A stretch of 64,000 bases of DNA. Source: Flavobacterium undicola. Its GTDB lineage: Bacteria > Bacteroidota > Bacteroidia > Flavobacteriales > Flavobacteriaceae. The stretch is taken from assembly GCF_009909155.2 (NCBI RefSeq), contig NZ_JAAAPM020000001.1, positions 124,001 to 188,000 on the forward strand, in the 5' to 3' direction. Under the pieces are notes generated by a model. It ran no database searches, was not told where the DNA came from, and was given only the letters and a program-made list of their open reading frames with translations. Positions 25,271-33,959 of the stretch are shown one piece after another; positions within the stretch are counted from its first letter, which is position 1; each line of letters opens with the position of its first letter. A program made the translations under genes and the position numbers.

Positions 25271-26023
25271 ATGGAAAGAAAAGAGTTTTTAAGAGGATTA
25301 GGTTTTGCGGGATTGGGAGCTTTGACTATCCCAGTAATTAAAGCCTGCAGTAAAGATGACGATGTTACTACAGTTGCAGCAACAGATACCACCCAAGCAA
25401 CAGATACTGGAGGATCAACTTCTACTACTTGCTCAGTTACTTCATCAGAAACTGCTGGGCCGTTCCCTACCAAAACACCTTCGTCATTAGTCACAGCTAA
25501 TATTGTTAGCGATAGAACTGGAGTTCCTTTCACGATAAACATCACAATCCAAAATAAAAATGCCAGTTGTGCTGCTCTTGCAGGTGCAATCGTTGATATT
25601 TGGCATTGTGACAAAGACGGTTATTATTCAGAATACGGAGGAACCGGAATGCAATCGGCCGATTTTACTGCTGTTCATTTTTTAAGAGGAAGACAAACCA
25701 CTAACACTAACGGACTGGTTAGTTTTACCTCAATTTTCCCGGGATGGTACAGCGGAAGAGCCACACACATTCACGTACACATTTACAATTCGGCTGGAAC
25801 TTCTTTATTGGTTACCCAAATTGCCTTTCCTGAAGGTTCCGGTAGCGCTGTTGTTTTAGTGAATGCTTCAACTGCAAATGGATACTCCAAAGGCATGAGT
25901 GGTTATACCTACAATGCTTCGGACAATGTTTTTTCAGATGGAGTAAGCAGTGAACTATCTACCGTTACAGGAAGTGTTTCAGCGGGATTTGTATTAACCC
26001 ACAGCATAAACGTAGCAGGCTAA
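25271..26023 (+). CDS. Secreted intradiol-dioxygenase-like protein
   Basis: The protein resembles the intradiol ring-cleavage dioxygenases, which use Fe(III) to open catechols. The N-terminus MERKEFLRGLGFAGLGALTIPVIKAC is a signal, probably lipoprotein type with Cys26. ETAGPFP and IVDIWHCDKDGYYSEYGG are family motifs. Ligand candidates are Tyr118 or Tyr119, Tyr160, and His166 and His168 in GWYSGRATHIHVH, so the iron site appears complete. Secreted members of this group are common in Bacteroidota but rarely studied. No aromatic catabolism genes are nearby, so classical catechol degradation is unlikely. The next gene's TTG/ATG region follows within 17 bp. Confidence 0.85.
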   Translation: MERKEFLRGLGFAGLGALTIPVIKACSKDDDVTTVAATDTTQATDTGGSTSTTCSVTSSETAGPFPTKTPSSLVTANIVSDRTGVPFTINITIQNKNASCAALAGAIVDIWHCDKDGYYSEYGGTGMQSADFTAVHFLRGRQTTNTNGLVSFTSIFPGWYSGRATHIHVHIYNSAGTSLLVTQIAFPEGSGSAVVLVNASTANGYSKGMSGYTYNASDNVFSDGVSSELSTVTGSVSAGFVLTHSINVAG

Positions 26024-26039
26024 TTTGATTCATCACGGC

Positions 26040-26708
26040 ATGATAAAGCAAAATCCAGCTCAAATATATCTGGCAACAGCAAGAGGTCAATGGCAAACTC
26101 AGGGCTACAATTGTTGGTCTACTTTTAATTTTGGCAATTATCAGGAAGAATCTAAAAAGGCTTTTGGTTCTCTATTTCTTTTTAATTATCGAATAGTAGC
26201 ACCAAAACAAACAGTTACAATTGTAACCCAAAAGGATAGTTTGCATTACATTTTACCTCTTTATGGCGGAATTCAATATCAGGTCAAACTAATTGCGACA
26301 GAACAAATTCAACAAATTGTTTCCAATAAAGGAACTACATTTGAATTATCGAATCCGTTTGATGAAAATGTGAGCTTTCTACAAATCTCTTTTAACACAA
26401 ATGCATTCGGATTAGAAAACGACTTAGCGGAGTTTGATTTTGAAAAGAAAAACAAACTCATTTCATTATTCAAAAACAATACTGCCAGTACCTATATAGC
26501 TCAATTTGATGGTAGAAAAGAGGCCTATTATCAGCTAAAAAACAAAGAAAACGGCATTTTTGTTTACATAATCAATGGCGCATTCGAATTTGAAAACAGA
26601 CTTCTTGAAACGGGAGACGCTTTAAGTCTAAAAGAAATAGAAGACGTAGAATGGGAATCTTTATCTGAAAATGCCATGTTGCTACTCATTGAAATACCAT
26701 TAGTATGA
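26040..26708 (+). CDS. Pirin/YhaK-like cupin protein
   Basis: This is a two-cupin protein of the pirin-like type. The C-terminal part (NGIFVYIINGAFEFENRLLETGDALSLKEIEDVEWESLSENAMLLLIEIPL) matches the pattern of the quercetinase/YhaK C-terminal cupin. The N-terminal part has RGQWQTQGYNCWSTFNFGNY in place of the usual pirin DHFGPxxxxxHPHxG, so the metal-binding histidines seem to be missing. Enzyme activity is therefore doubtful. An open frame begins at a TTG at 26025; I chose the ATG at 26040 (MIKQNPAQIYLA), giving about 222 residues. It overlaps the next gene by 4 bp and is tightly coupled to the dioxygenase-like gene. Confidence 0.7.
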   Translation: MIKQNPAQIYLATARGQWQTQGYNCWSTFNFGNYQEESKKAFGSLFLFNYRIVAPKQTVTIVTQKDSLHYILPLYGGIQYQVKLIATEQIQQIVSNKGTTFELSNPFDENVSFLQISFNTNAFGLENDLAEFDFEKKNKLISLFKNNTASTYIAQFDGRKEAYYQLKNKENGIFVYIINGAFEFENRLLETGDALSLKEIEDVEWESLSENAMLLLIEIPLV

Positions 26709-27208
26709 ACTATAAATCAAAAATAAGATTAGCCTATCGCTTTGAAATTGACCAAAGTGCTACTTTAACCTGGGACAAATACGTTTTTGAAGATACTTAT
26801 CAGGAATATTTATTGCAACACCAACAGTTTAATTCGAAAGAAAACCCGAAAAATACTTTCAGAGAATTACTGGCCGAGAATGAAAAGGCTTCACAACTAC
26901 ATTATCTTGTAGGCATTTCCGCCAATAACTATGTACAGCAGCTAAAAGGAAATTGCTACCGCGTAGCCGATGCTTTAGGGAAGAACTTTCTCCCCTTTAT
27001 AAATTACCAATTAGATATAATAAATACTGACATTACTGATATTTCCAAACACAAAATAGGCATCACTTTTTATTCGCCTTTACTTACTTATTTAGGAATG
27101 GTTAACGACCACTTCCTGCTTTCAAAAAATACTGATGACGGTAATGAGTTTGAAACTTTTATGATTGCCGCTCAAAACCAGCTATCCATCTGTTACTTAA
27201 AAGAATAG
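26705..27208 (+). CDS. Unknown protein coupled to the pirin-like gene
   Basis: I recognise no family. The protein is 167 residues, apparently cytoplasmic, with no signal peptide or membrane segment. It opens with MNYKSKIRLAYRFEIDQSATLTWDKYVFEDTYQEYLLQ. It overlaps the preceding gene by the ATGA arrangement and is followed by a terminator, so it is the last member of the run that starts with the DUF3500 gene or the two-component system. Its role must be linked to that run, perhaps as a partner of the pirin-like protein. Confidence 0.65.
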   Translation: MNYKSKIRLAYRFEIDQSATLTWDKYVFEDTYQEYLLQHQQFNSKENPKNTFRELLAENEKASQLHYLVGISANNYVQQLKGNCYRVADALGKNFLPFINYQLDIINTDITDISKHKIGITFYSPLLTYLGMVNDHFLLSKNTDDGNEFETFMIAAQNQLSICYLKE

Positions 27209-27219
27209 AAAATACTTTT

Positions 27220-27263
27220 AAAAGCCTTTTTTTCATCTTAAAACGAGATAAAAAAAAGGCTTT
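27220..27263 (+). terminator. Terminator of the DUF3500-HupE-dioxygenase run
   Basis: A stem of about 18 bp with one bulged base pairs 27220-27238 with 27246-27263 (core AAAGCC/GGCTTT) and is followed by TTCTTCT. It begins 12 bp after the last stop codon. The 345-bp gap 27209-27553 contains this terminator, a 14-bp palindrome and the spr operon promoter, with no gene. Confidence 0.75.
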
Positions 27264-27445
27264 TCTTCTCTAATTCATTTACGACTTCAAAGTTTTCTAT
27301 TACTATTCTCACTATTTATTCAAAAACTCATTTCAAATGTCCTAAAAATGTTTTGTTTTTAAGTCAACTAATCCTACGTCATCTTACTGGTTATATTTAA
27401 AAAAACCCGATGTAATACATATTTTATCGGTGTTTTACGTTTTTT

Positions 27446-27459
27446 TTACAAATTTGTAA
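27446..27459. promoter_or_regulatory. 14-bp palindrome upstream of the spr operon promoter
   Basis: TTACAAATTTGTAA is a perfect 14-bp palindrome, 30 bp upstream of the -33 element at 27490. The position and symmetry suit a dimeric regulator site. An AT-rich palindrome can also occur by chance in this genome. Confidence 0.35.
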
Positions 27460-27489
27460 TTATTTTATTAAAAAACTATTGTTAATAAC

Positions 27490-27521
27490 TTGTGAAAATA
27501 AATATTAATTGCATAATTTTG
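27490..27521 (+). promoter_or_regulatory. Promoter of the gliding-motility spr operon
   Basis: A TTG at 27490-27492 and TAATTTTG at 27514-27521 are 21 bp apart, a good match to the Bacteroidota -33/-7 pattern. It lies 32 bp upstream of the first start codon (27554). Downstream genes are close together on one strand up to 52584, so this could drive the whole operon. Confidence 0.65.
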
Positions 27522-27553
27522 TCTCAAACAAGATTAATATTTAATTCAAAAAT

Positions 27554-27997
27554 ATGAAAGCGAAATTTCTTTTTCTAAGTATGTGTTTTTTCACAGTTAG
27601 TGTAATTTTTTCTCAAACTAAAAGCACACCAAAAAGTATTATTAGTACAGATGCTACAATAAAAAAGTATCACGTATTAGATGAATTAAAAGACATGCAA
27701 AAAGGAGAACTTTTGAATTTATATATTGAACGCATAAAAGTCATTACAAAAACACTACCCTATATTGCTCTGGCAACAAAACCAGGAGTAACAATGAATG
27801 ATTTAGGAATTCCAAATAATTCTGAAAACAACAAATTATTAGACGGGCAAAGTGAGGAAACAGCTAAATATTTAGAATCGACTATAGAATTTCAAAAGCA
27901 GCTATTACCTTATTCTGACAAAGAAAACTTAATAGCTTCTATATTGTTTTATGAAAATACATTAAAATCATTACATGAATTTGAAGACTTAAAATAA
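27554..27997 (+). CDS. Secreted protein of unknown function, spr operon
   Basis: The 147-residue protein starts with a signal peptide (MKAKFLFLSMCFFTVSVIFSQ) and the mature part looks helical, with LDELKDMQKGELLNLYIERIKVITKTLPYIAL and a Glu/Lys-rich C-terminus. No known family was recognised. It is the first gene after the predicted spr promoter, 56 bp before the beta-helix-like gene, so it is probably part of the sprCDBF transcript. Its location suggests a role in the envelope related to SprB export or gliding, but that is context only. Confidence 0.65.
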   Translation: MKAKFLFLSMCFFTVSVIFSQTKSTPKSIISTDATIKKYHVLDELKDMQKGELLNLYIERIKVITKTLPYIALATKPGVTMNDLGIPNNSENNKLLDGQSEETAKYLESTIEFQKQLLPYSDKENLIASILFYENTLKSLHEFEDLK

Positions 27998-28053
27998 TTT
28001 CTGGATTTTACCTCTTTTGATTCTATACTATTAACAATTTTATCTTTTATCTC

Positions 28054-29343
28054 ATGAAAAACTTAACTCAAATTATAGGAATGTTTCTTTTGGTAATTTT
28101 TGGTGTAAGTGCACAGCAAGAAAAAGGAATAACAGGATCAAATAATTGGTTAAAAAACTGGACAGAATTTAAGCCTAACAAAGTAGATTATGGAGAGCCA
28201 AATCAAATATTGGCTGGAAATATTTCTTCAAACACAACATTATTCAAGAAAAACATTTACATCATACAAGGGGCTGTTTATGTTATAAATAATGCAACTT
28301 TAACCATAGAACCGGGGACTGTAATCCTTTGTGATTCTGAATCTAAAGCGGCTCTTATTGTTACCAAAGGCGCTACACTAATAGCCGATGGTTTAGAAAC
28401 TGATCCAATTGTTTTTACTTCTAACAAAGGACTAAAAAAATCAGGTGATTGGGGTGGAATAATTATTTTAGGTGATGCTCCAATAAATAAATTTGGAAGT
28501 GTTTCTTCTGTAAATTATGATTTAAATCCTGTAATGACTTCTTATGGTGGAGCAAACGTCGAAAGCAATTCAGGGATTTTGCGTTTTGTAAGAATCGAAT
28601 TTGCCGGAGGAAAAGTAAAAGGAGGTGAAAATTTCAATTCTTTACTATTAGCAGGAGTGGGAAACAAAACTGTTTTAGAAAACATTATGATAAGCCATTC
28701 TGGTGGAGATTCATTTGAAATATATGGTGGAGAACTGAATCTAAGTAAAATGGTTTCGTTCAAATCAGGAAATGATGATTTTAAATTTAATTATGGAACC
28801 CAATGCCAAATAACGAACTCATTGGCTATTCGTTCTTCATTTTTGTCTAGTAAATTTGGCTCCAGATGTCTAGACATTTCATCTTATACTAAAAAAGAAG
28901 AAGTGGATTTTTCAAAAAAACAAACTCGTGTAATCGCTACTAATTTAACTTTAATCAACAATAGCGAGAATATTAATTTAGACATTAGTTCAGGCTTAAT
29001 CAAAGAAGCTATTTATGTTGGCGAAAACACTACTTTAGAATGCAAAAGGACTGTTGTTTCAGGCTTTAATCCAGCTGTTTTGATAAACAATAAAATAGAA
29101 ATAAATGATGCAAATTTGAAAAAAATAAAGTTTGAACAGATGTATTTTAATTTTTGCAATGGAAACATTTTTACCGAATTTAATACAAACAATGAAGACT
29201 TAGAAAATTGGTATGGAAACAGCATTTTTTCTAATGTTTATGCAAAAAGCGACAATAAAGAAACTTTTATAGATCTTCTAAACGAGAAAAGACCTGATTT
29301 TAGATTACGAATCGGAAAAATCATTGCTTCAAGCTTGGATTAA
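28054..29343 (+). CDS. Secreted beta-helix-like protein of unknown function, spr operon
   Basis: A signal peptide (residues 1-21, ending VSAQ) precedes a region with the repeated pattern of a right-handed parallel beta-helix: NATLTIEPGTVILCDSESKAALIVTKGATLIADG, then DWGGIIILGDAPI, FVRIEFAGGKV and NIMISHSGGDSFEIYGG. Such segments recur in large Bacteroidota surface proteins, where they bind glycans or form structure. There is no type IX C-terminal sorting domain that I can recognise, so it may stay in the periplasm or outer membrane. At 429 residues it lies 79 bp upstream of sprC on the same strand, probably in the same operon. Confidence 0.7.
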   Translation: MKNLTQIIGMFLLVIFGVSAQQEKGITGSNNWLKNWTEFKPNKVDYGEPNQILAGNISSNTTLFKKNIYIIQGAVYVINNATLTIEPGTVILCDSESKAALIVTKGATLIADGLETDPIVFTSNKGLKKSGDWGGIIILGDAPINKFGSVSSVNYDLNPVMTSYGGANVESNSGILRFVRIEFAGGKVKGGENFNSLLLAGVGNKTVLENIMISHSGGDSFEIYGGELNLSKMVSFKSGNDDFKFNYGTQCQITNSLAIRSSFLSSKFGSRCLDISSYTKKEEVDFSKKQTRVIATNLTLINNSENINLDISSGLIKEAIYVGENTTLECKRTVVSGFNPAVLINNKIEINDANLKKIKFEQMYFNFCNGNIFTEFNTNNEDLENWYGNSIFSNVYAKSDNKETFIDLLNEKRPDFRLRIGKIIASSLD

Positions 29344-29422
29344 ACCATTTATTTGAGCATTTTGATTTAAAAAATCTCTCCACATTATAAATTAATTATG
29401 CCAAACAAAGGTCATTTTAGAA

Positions 29423-30859
29423 ATGATTAGAATTGTAAAAAAATACTCAAATTGGTTTTTCTTTTTTGCTCTATTTTTAGCAACAACTACTTATGCTCAA
29501 ATTAGCATAGGAACTCCTAATCTCGGTTTTAGTCAAATTTGCGCAAATCCTTCATTCAATACTTTTAATGTAACTTTTACTTTTTCACCCGTTTCAGGCA
29601 TAAATTCCTCTAATCAATTCATAGCAGAATTATCTGATGCTAGTGGAAACTTCACAACTCCCACTACTCTTGTTACTTCTAATCAAGGTGCAATAACCAC
29701 ATCCCCTGCAACTTTAAATTTTTCTGTTCCATCAACCATAGCTGGGGAACAATATAAAATCAGAATCAGAAGTACAAGTCCAGCGACAACAAGTCCAGTT
29801 TCAGTTTCTTTTGCTGCCTATTATAAAATTCAAGACTCCCCATTTTCTATCAACAATTTTGTTTCTTCAGCTAGCTATTGTCCAGGAGGAAATTACATCT
29901 TAAAAATTGATAATCCAGGAACGGGAACAAATGATTCTCCACTAAAATACTCTTCTTTAACCTTTAATTGGTATAAAGAACCAGGTTTAACTCCTATTGC
30001 CACAACTTCGAGTTTAACTGTTAATCAACCAGGAATCTATTATGTTGAAACAAATTATGGTACTTGTACCTCAAATTCTTATTCTAATAGAGTAACCGTT
30101 TCAGAAACTTCAGGTCAATCTGCTTCAATAACCTCAAGTCTTGGAAACCCTTTTTGTTCTAATGGAAATGCTACAACACTTACCACTCAAACAGCGAACA
30201 GTTATAAATGGTATAAAAACAATGTTTTAATATCTGGAGCAAACAGCAATACCTACACAACAAATGAGGAAGGCTTATACTCTGTTAATGTTGACTTTGG
30301 AAGTTGTATCTCTACAGCAACAATCAATTTGCAAAAAATAAAATTCACTAGTTCTCTAAACATTTCAGATACCTATATATTAAGTGAAGGAGAAACAAAA
30401 AATGTTATAGCAACAACAGATGCTTTAAATCCATCCTATAGATGGTATTTAGATGACGTTGCAATAACTGGAGCCACTGCAGCTAATTTAAACATAAACG
30501 AAACAGGAAATTATAAAGTTATTATTTCCCAAAATTCGGGTTGTATTTCATTTAACGAAATGCTTTTTACCATAAATAGTTTTATTGACAGCAATGCAGT
30601 TACAATACCTAATTTAATCAGTCCCAATGGAGATGGAATCAATGATACCTGGGTAATTCCACAAAAATATACTGGTGGTACAGATACCGAAATAATATTG
30701 ATGAGTTCTATTGGAGAATTAGTATTTAAAACAAATAATTACCTCAACAACTGGCCAGACAACCTATTAACTTTTAAAAACATTAATCCAGTATATTATT
30801 ACATCATCAATCCGAAAAACGGAGAAGCGAAAAAAGGGTCTATAACTGTAGTAAAATAA
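29423..30859 (+). CDS. sprC: SprC-like gliding protein with type B T9SS sorting domain
   Basis: The protein has a signal peptide (to about residue 27, TTYAQ), several immunoglobulin-like beta domains with NWYKEPG, KWYKNNVLI and RWYLDDVAI patterns, and a C-terminal gliding-motility-associated domain (about 393-478) beginning IPNLISPNGDGINDTWVIP. That domain marks export by the type IX secretion system. The gene precedes a PorP/SprF-type gene by 5 bp and lies two genes before the giant SprB, the order published for Flavobacterium johnsoniae sprC-sprD-sprB-sprF. The symbol rests on this order and the domain, not on a direct alignment. Confidence 0.75.
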   Translation: MIRIVKKYSNWFFFFALFLATTTYAQISIGTPNLGFSQICANPSFNTFNVTFTFSPVSGINSSNQFIAELSDASGNFTTPTTLVTSNQGAITTSPATLNFSVPSTIAGEQYKIRIRSTSPATTSPVSVSFAAYYKIQDSPFSINNFVSSASYCPGGNYILKIDNPGTGTNDSPLKYSSLTFNWYKEPGLTPIATTSSLTVNQPGIYYVETNYGTCTSNSYSNRVTVSETSGQSASITSSLGNPFCSNGNATTLTTQTANSYKWYKNNVLISGANSNTYTTNEEGLYSVNVDFGSCISTATINLQKIKFTSSLNISDTYILSEGETKNVIATTDALNPSYRWYLDDVAITGATAANLNINETGNYKVIISQNSGCISFNEMLFTINSFIDSNAVTIPNLISPNGDGINDTWVIPQKYTGGTDTEIILMSSIGELVFKTNNYLNNWPDNLLTFKNINPVYYYIINPKNGEAKKGSITVVK

Positions 30860-30864
30860 AATAA

Positions 30865-33800
30865 ATGAAAAGAATTTTACTATTTATATCCTTATTTTTA
30901 TGTACTACCCAGCTATTCTATGCTCAAGAAGATGGAGTCGTTGCCTTTACAATGCCTATTCGAAATTCCTTAAAATTCAATCGATATTTAATAAACCCAA
31001 CATTTAGTTTCGTCAGAGAACAAGGCTCATACATCAGTTTATACAACAAAAGACAATGGGTTCAATTTGACGATGCACCACAAACCTATTTAGTTGGTTA
31101 TTCAGGTCGATTTAGAGAAAATGAAGGGGTGGGTATTGGAGTATTTCAACAAAATTATGGAGTCTTTACCACCTTTGGTGCGCTTACAAATTTTGCCCAT
31201 AATGTAGTTTTAGATACAGACAGTAATTTAACATTTGGTTTAAATCTTGGACTATATAAAAGCGGATTGAACAATAGAAAAGTAATAACAAACTATCCAG
31301 ACCCTTCATTAGACAATATCCCTTCTGGATTTTTAGCTACCATAAATCCCGGTATCAATTACGGAAATGCATTTCTTGATTTTGGGGTATCAGTAAATAA
31401 TTTGATTCTTTATAACATTAAAACTTCCGAAATAATTCGGGACAACCCTGAAAGAAGCATCGAGTTACACGCGATGTATACTGGTTATCTGGATACTTAT
31501 GGTTTTTTTGACAAAAGTAAATTTTCTGCTTTATTGAAAACTGAACTTAAAAAAGAAAAAACCGTTATATCAGGCCTAATGATGTTCAATACTTCTAATG
31601 GAGTATGGGCTCAGGCAGGTTATAATACACTATATGGCGCTTCAGCAGGTTTAGGATTAAACCTAACACCTAATATTTCAATAGAATATAATTTTGAAAA
31701 ATCCATGGGTAATTTATCAAATTTTGGATCTTCTCATGAAATTACATTCGCGTATAGATTCAAAAGCAATAATTATTATCATGATGATGACGATAATCAA
31801 GGAGCACTTATTACTCCTAAAGCGACCAAAAAATATGTGCCTTCTAAGCCTAAGACAACTAACGCAGAAACAATTGATAAGGCGAAAATAGCTAACGATG
31901 CCAGAACAAAATTAATGGCCGATGCCAAAATAAAAGCAGACGAAAAAGCAAAACAAATTGCTGATGCTAAAAATAAGGCTATTGCAGACAGAGCTAAATT
32001 AGCTGCAGATGCCAAAGCAAAAAGAGAAGCTATGGTTCAAAATAAACCAAGCACTCCAACTCAAAACAAAGCTACTACTCCAATCCAAAATACTAAAGCG
32101 GAAGTACAAGCTAAACTAATAGCAAATGAGAAAGAAAAAGCGAAATTAGCCTCAGATGAGAAAACGAAAAAGGCTGCAGATGCAAATGCAAAATTGATTT
32201 CAGACATCCAGCTAAAAACAGAACAAAAAGCAAAACAAATTGCCGATACTAGAGCAAAAATTATTGCAGACAGAGCCAAATTAGTAGCTGATGCCAAAGC
32301 AAAAAGAGAAGCTATGGTTCAGTCCAAATTAGATGCCAAAAACAAAATTAATGTTCCAAAAGAGAATACAAAACCAGCATCAACTACTGAAACAAAAATA
32401 AAAACAGATGCAGCAGCCCAAGCAAAACTATTGGCAAATGCAAAAATAAAAACGGATGCTGATGCTAAAGCAAAAGCAGATGCAGCACAAGCAAAACTAT
32501 TGGCGGATGCAAAATTAAAAGCGGATGTTAACGCTAAAGCCAAAGCTGATGCAGCAGCACAAGCTAAACTATTAGCAGATGCCAAATTAAAAGCGGATGC
32601 TGACGCTAAAGCCAAAACTGATGCAGCAGTCCAAGCAAAACTATTAGCAGATGCGAAATTAAAAGCGGATGCTGACGCTAAAGCCAAAGCTGATGCAGCA
32701 GCTCAGGCAAAACTATTAGCGGATGCCAAATTAAAAGCAGATGCTAAATTAAAAGCGGATGCTGACACGAAAGCGAAAGCGGATGCAGCAGTCCAAGCAA
32801 AACTATTGGCGGATGCTAAATTAAAATTGGATGCTGACGCCAAGGCAAAAGCGGATGCAGCACAAGCTAAACTATTAGCAGATGCCAAATTAAAAGCGGA
32901 TGCAGACGCAAAGGCAAAAACAGATGCAGATGCAGCTCAATTAAAACTATTTGCAGAAGCTAAATTAAAGGCAGAAGCTGACGCAAAAGCGAAAGCGGAT
33001 TCTATAGCTCAAGCAAAAAGTGCTATCGCACCAAATGACGAACTCGCTAAATCAATGGAAAACTTAATCAATCTAATCAAAGAGTTCAAAAACAAACAAC
33101 TAGAGTTGTTGAAAAAACTTGATGGAACAGTATCTAATAAAGAAAAAGACCTTAGAGATTTAAAAGAAGAAAATGATTTAAGCGAAAAAGGGATTTTCAC
33201 ACAACCAAAACCTTTCAAAAGTGTATCTGCCGAAAACAATGCCTTATTTTCTCTGAATTCAGAAATAGATCAATTGGTTAAAACCCAAAAAGAAAAAATA
33301 GCTGAATTAGAAAACTTATATAAAGAAAGACTGAAAAAAGGCCATAATAAAACGGATGAAACTAGTCAGCACTATTTACAATCAATCGAATCATTGAAAA
33401 ATGACCAAACAAAATTAATACAAACAAATACTCAATTGCTCACATCACTGGAAGAAATCAAAAAAGAGACAGAGATTGAGAAAAAAAGAAGAATTAAAAA
33501 AGCGTCATTTGAAAATGATGAAACACGTTACTTAAAAGATGTTGAAACATTAAAACGCTTAAAAGAAACAACGCCTCTTGCGAAAAACAATTTGAAACCG
33601 GAAGATTTTGATTTTGGAGATGAACAATCCAATATGCAAATTTTAAAAAATATTAAAAACACTGAAACGGGTTATTATCTAACAATTGCAGTACATAATG
33701 ATCTATCCAAAAGAGACGATTTTTTGAAAAAAACAATCTCTACAGGACAAAAAAATATTGACTTCTTTTATGATGTCAATACCAGCAAATATTTTATTTA

Positions 33801-33903
33801 CTATACTAAATTTAATTCCATCGAAGAAGCTAAAAAAGCTTTGGAAGCTAAAGGAAGTACACCTTATAATGGAAAAATGGTTATCGTTAAAGTTGAAAAT
33901 TAA
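30865..33903 (+). CDS. sprD: SprD-like: PorP/SprF beta-barrel with Ala/Lys coiled-coil and SPOR-like end
   Basis: Residues 1-310 match the PorP/SprF membrane-protein type (signal peptide ending FYAQ; NRYLINPTFSFVREQGSYISLYNKRQWVQFDDAPQ; closing HEITFAYRFKSNNYY), an outer-membrane partner for type IX export. Then follow about 400 residues of Ala/Lys/Asp repeats, including seven or so copies of a 24-residue unit near ADADAKAKADAAAQAKLLAD (positions 32409-33010), and a Glu/Lys coiled coil. The last 75 residues (TGYYLTIAVHND...FFYDVNTSKYFIYYTKFNSIEEAKKAL) resemble a peptidoglycan-binding SPOR domain. The whole could bridge the outer membrane to the cell wall. It sits 5 bp after sprC and 170 bp before sprB. 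Confidence 0.75.
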   Translation: MKRILLFISLFLCTTQLFYAQEDGVVAFTMPIRNSLKFNRYLINPTFSFVREQGSYISLYNKRQWVQFDDAPQTYLVGYSGRFRENEGVGIGVFQQNYGVFTTFGALTNFAHNVVLDTDSNLTFGLNLGLYKSGLNNRKVITNYPDPSLDNIPSGFLATINPGINYGNAFLDFGVSVNNLILYNIKTSEIIRDNPERSIELHAMYTGYLDTYGFFDKSKFSALLKTELKKEKTVISGLMMFNTSNGVWAQAGYNTLYGASAGLGLNLTPNISIEYNFEKSMGNLSNFGSSHEITFAYRFKSNNYYHDDDDNQGALITPKATKKYVPSKPKTTNAETIDKAKIANDARTKLMADAKIKADEKAKQIADAKNKAIADRAKLAADAKAKREAMVQNKPSTPTQNKATTPIQNTKAEVQAKLIANEKEKAKLASDEKTKKAADANAKLISDIQLKTEQKAKQIADTRAKIIADRAKLVADAKAKREAMVQSKLDAKNKINVPKENTKPASTTETKIKTDAAAQAKLLANAKIKTDADAKAKADAAQAKLLADAKLKADVNAKAKADAAAQAKLLADAKLKADADAKAKTDAAVQAKLLADAKLKADADAKAKADAAAQAKLLADAKLKADAKLKADADTKAKADAAVQAKLLADAKLKLDADAKAKADAAQAKLLADAKLKADADAKAKTDADAAQLKLFAEAKLKAEADAKAKADSIAQAKSAIAPNDELAKSMENLINLIKEFKNKQLELLKKLDGTVSNKEKDLRDLKEENDLSEKGIFTQPKPFKSVSAENNALFSLNSEIDQLVKTQKEKIAELENLYKERLKKGHNKTDETSQHYLQSIESLKNDQTKLIQTNTQLLTSLEEIKKETEIEKKRRIKKASFENDETRYLKDVETLKRLKETTPLAKNNLKPEDFDFGDEQSNMQILKNIKNTETGYYLTIAVHNDLSKRDDFLKKTISTGQKNIDFFYDVNTSKYFIYYTKFNSIEEAKKALEAKGSTPYNGKMVIVKVEN
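32409..33010 (+). repeat. Coding tandem repeat, about 72-bp unit, in sprD
   Basis: About seven imperfect copies of a unit of 72 bp (24 residues; one or two copies are 69 bp) encode the Ala/Lys/Asp-rich rod. Copies differ mainly at third codon positions, which points to old duplication with selection on the protein. Unequal crossing-over here could change rod length in steps of 24 residues. Confidence 0.8.
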
Positions 33904-33959
33904 TCAAAAAGAAAAAATAGATAGAAAGAATAATGAGATATAAAATAATAGACCCTTGA

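Noticed and set aside
25271..26023. Protocatechuate or catechol catabolism operon
   Set aside because: Only one dioxygenase-like gene is present, it is exported, and no cycloisomerase, lactonase or thiolase genes are near.
31797..32888. Ala/Ser-rich minus-strand frames opposite sprD
   Set aside because: They are a by-product of the Lys/Ala/Asp-rich coding repeats on the plus strand.
32409..33010. Regular short repeats resembling a CRISPR or satellite array
   Set aside because: They are in frame inside sprD, encode an Ala/Lys/Asp rod, and have no unique spacers between identical repeats.
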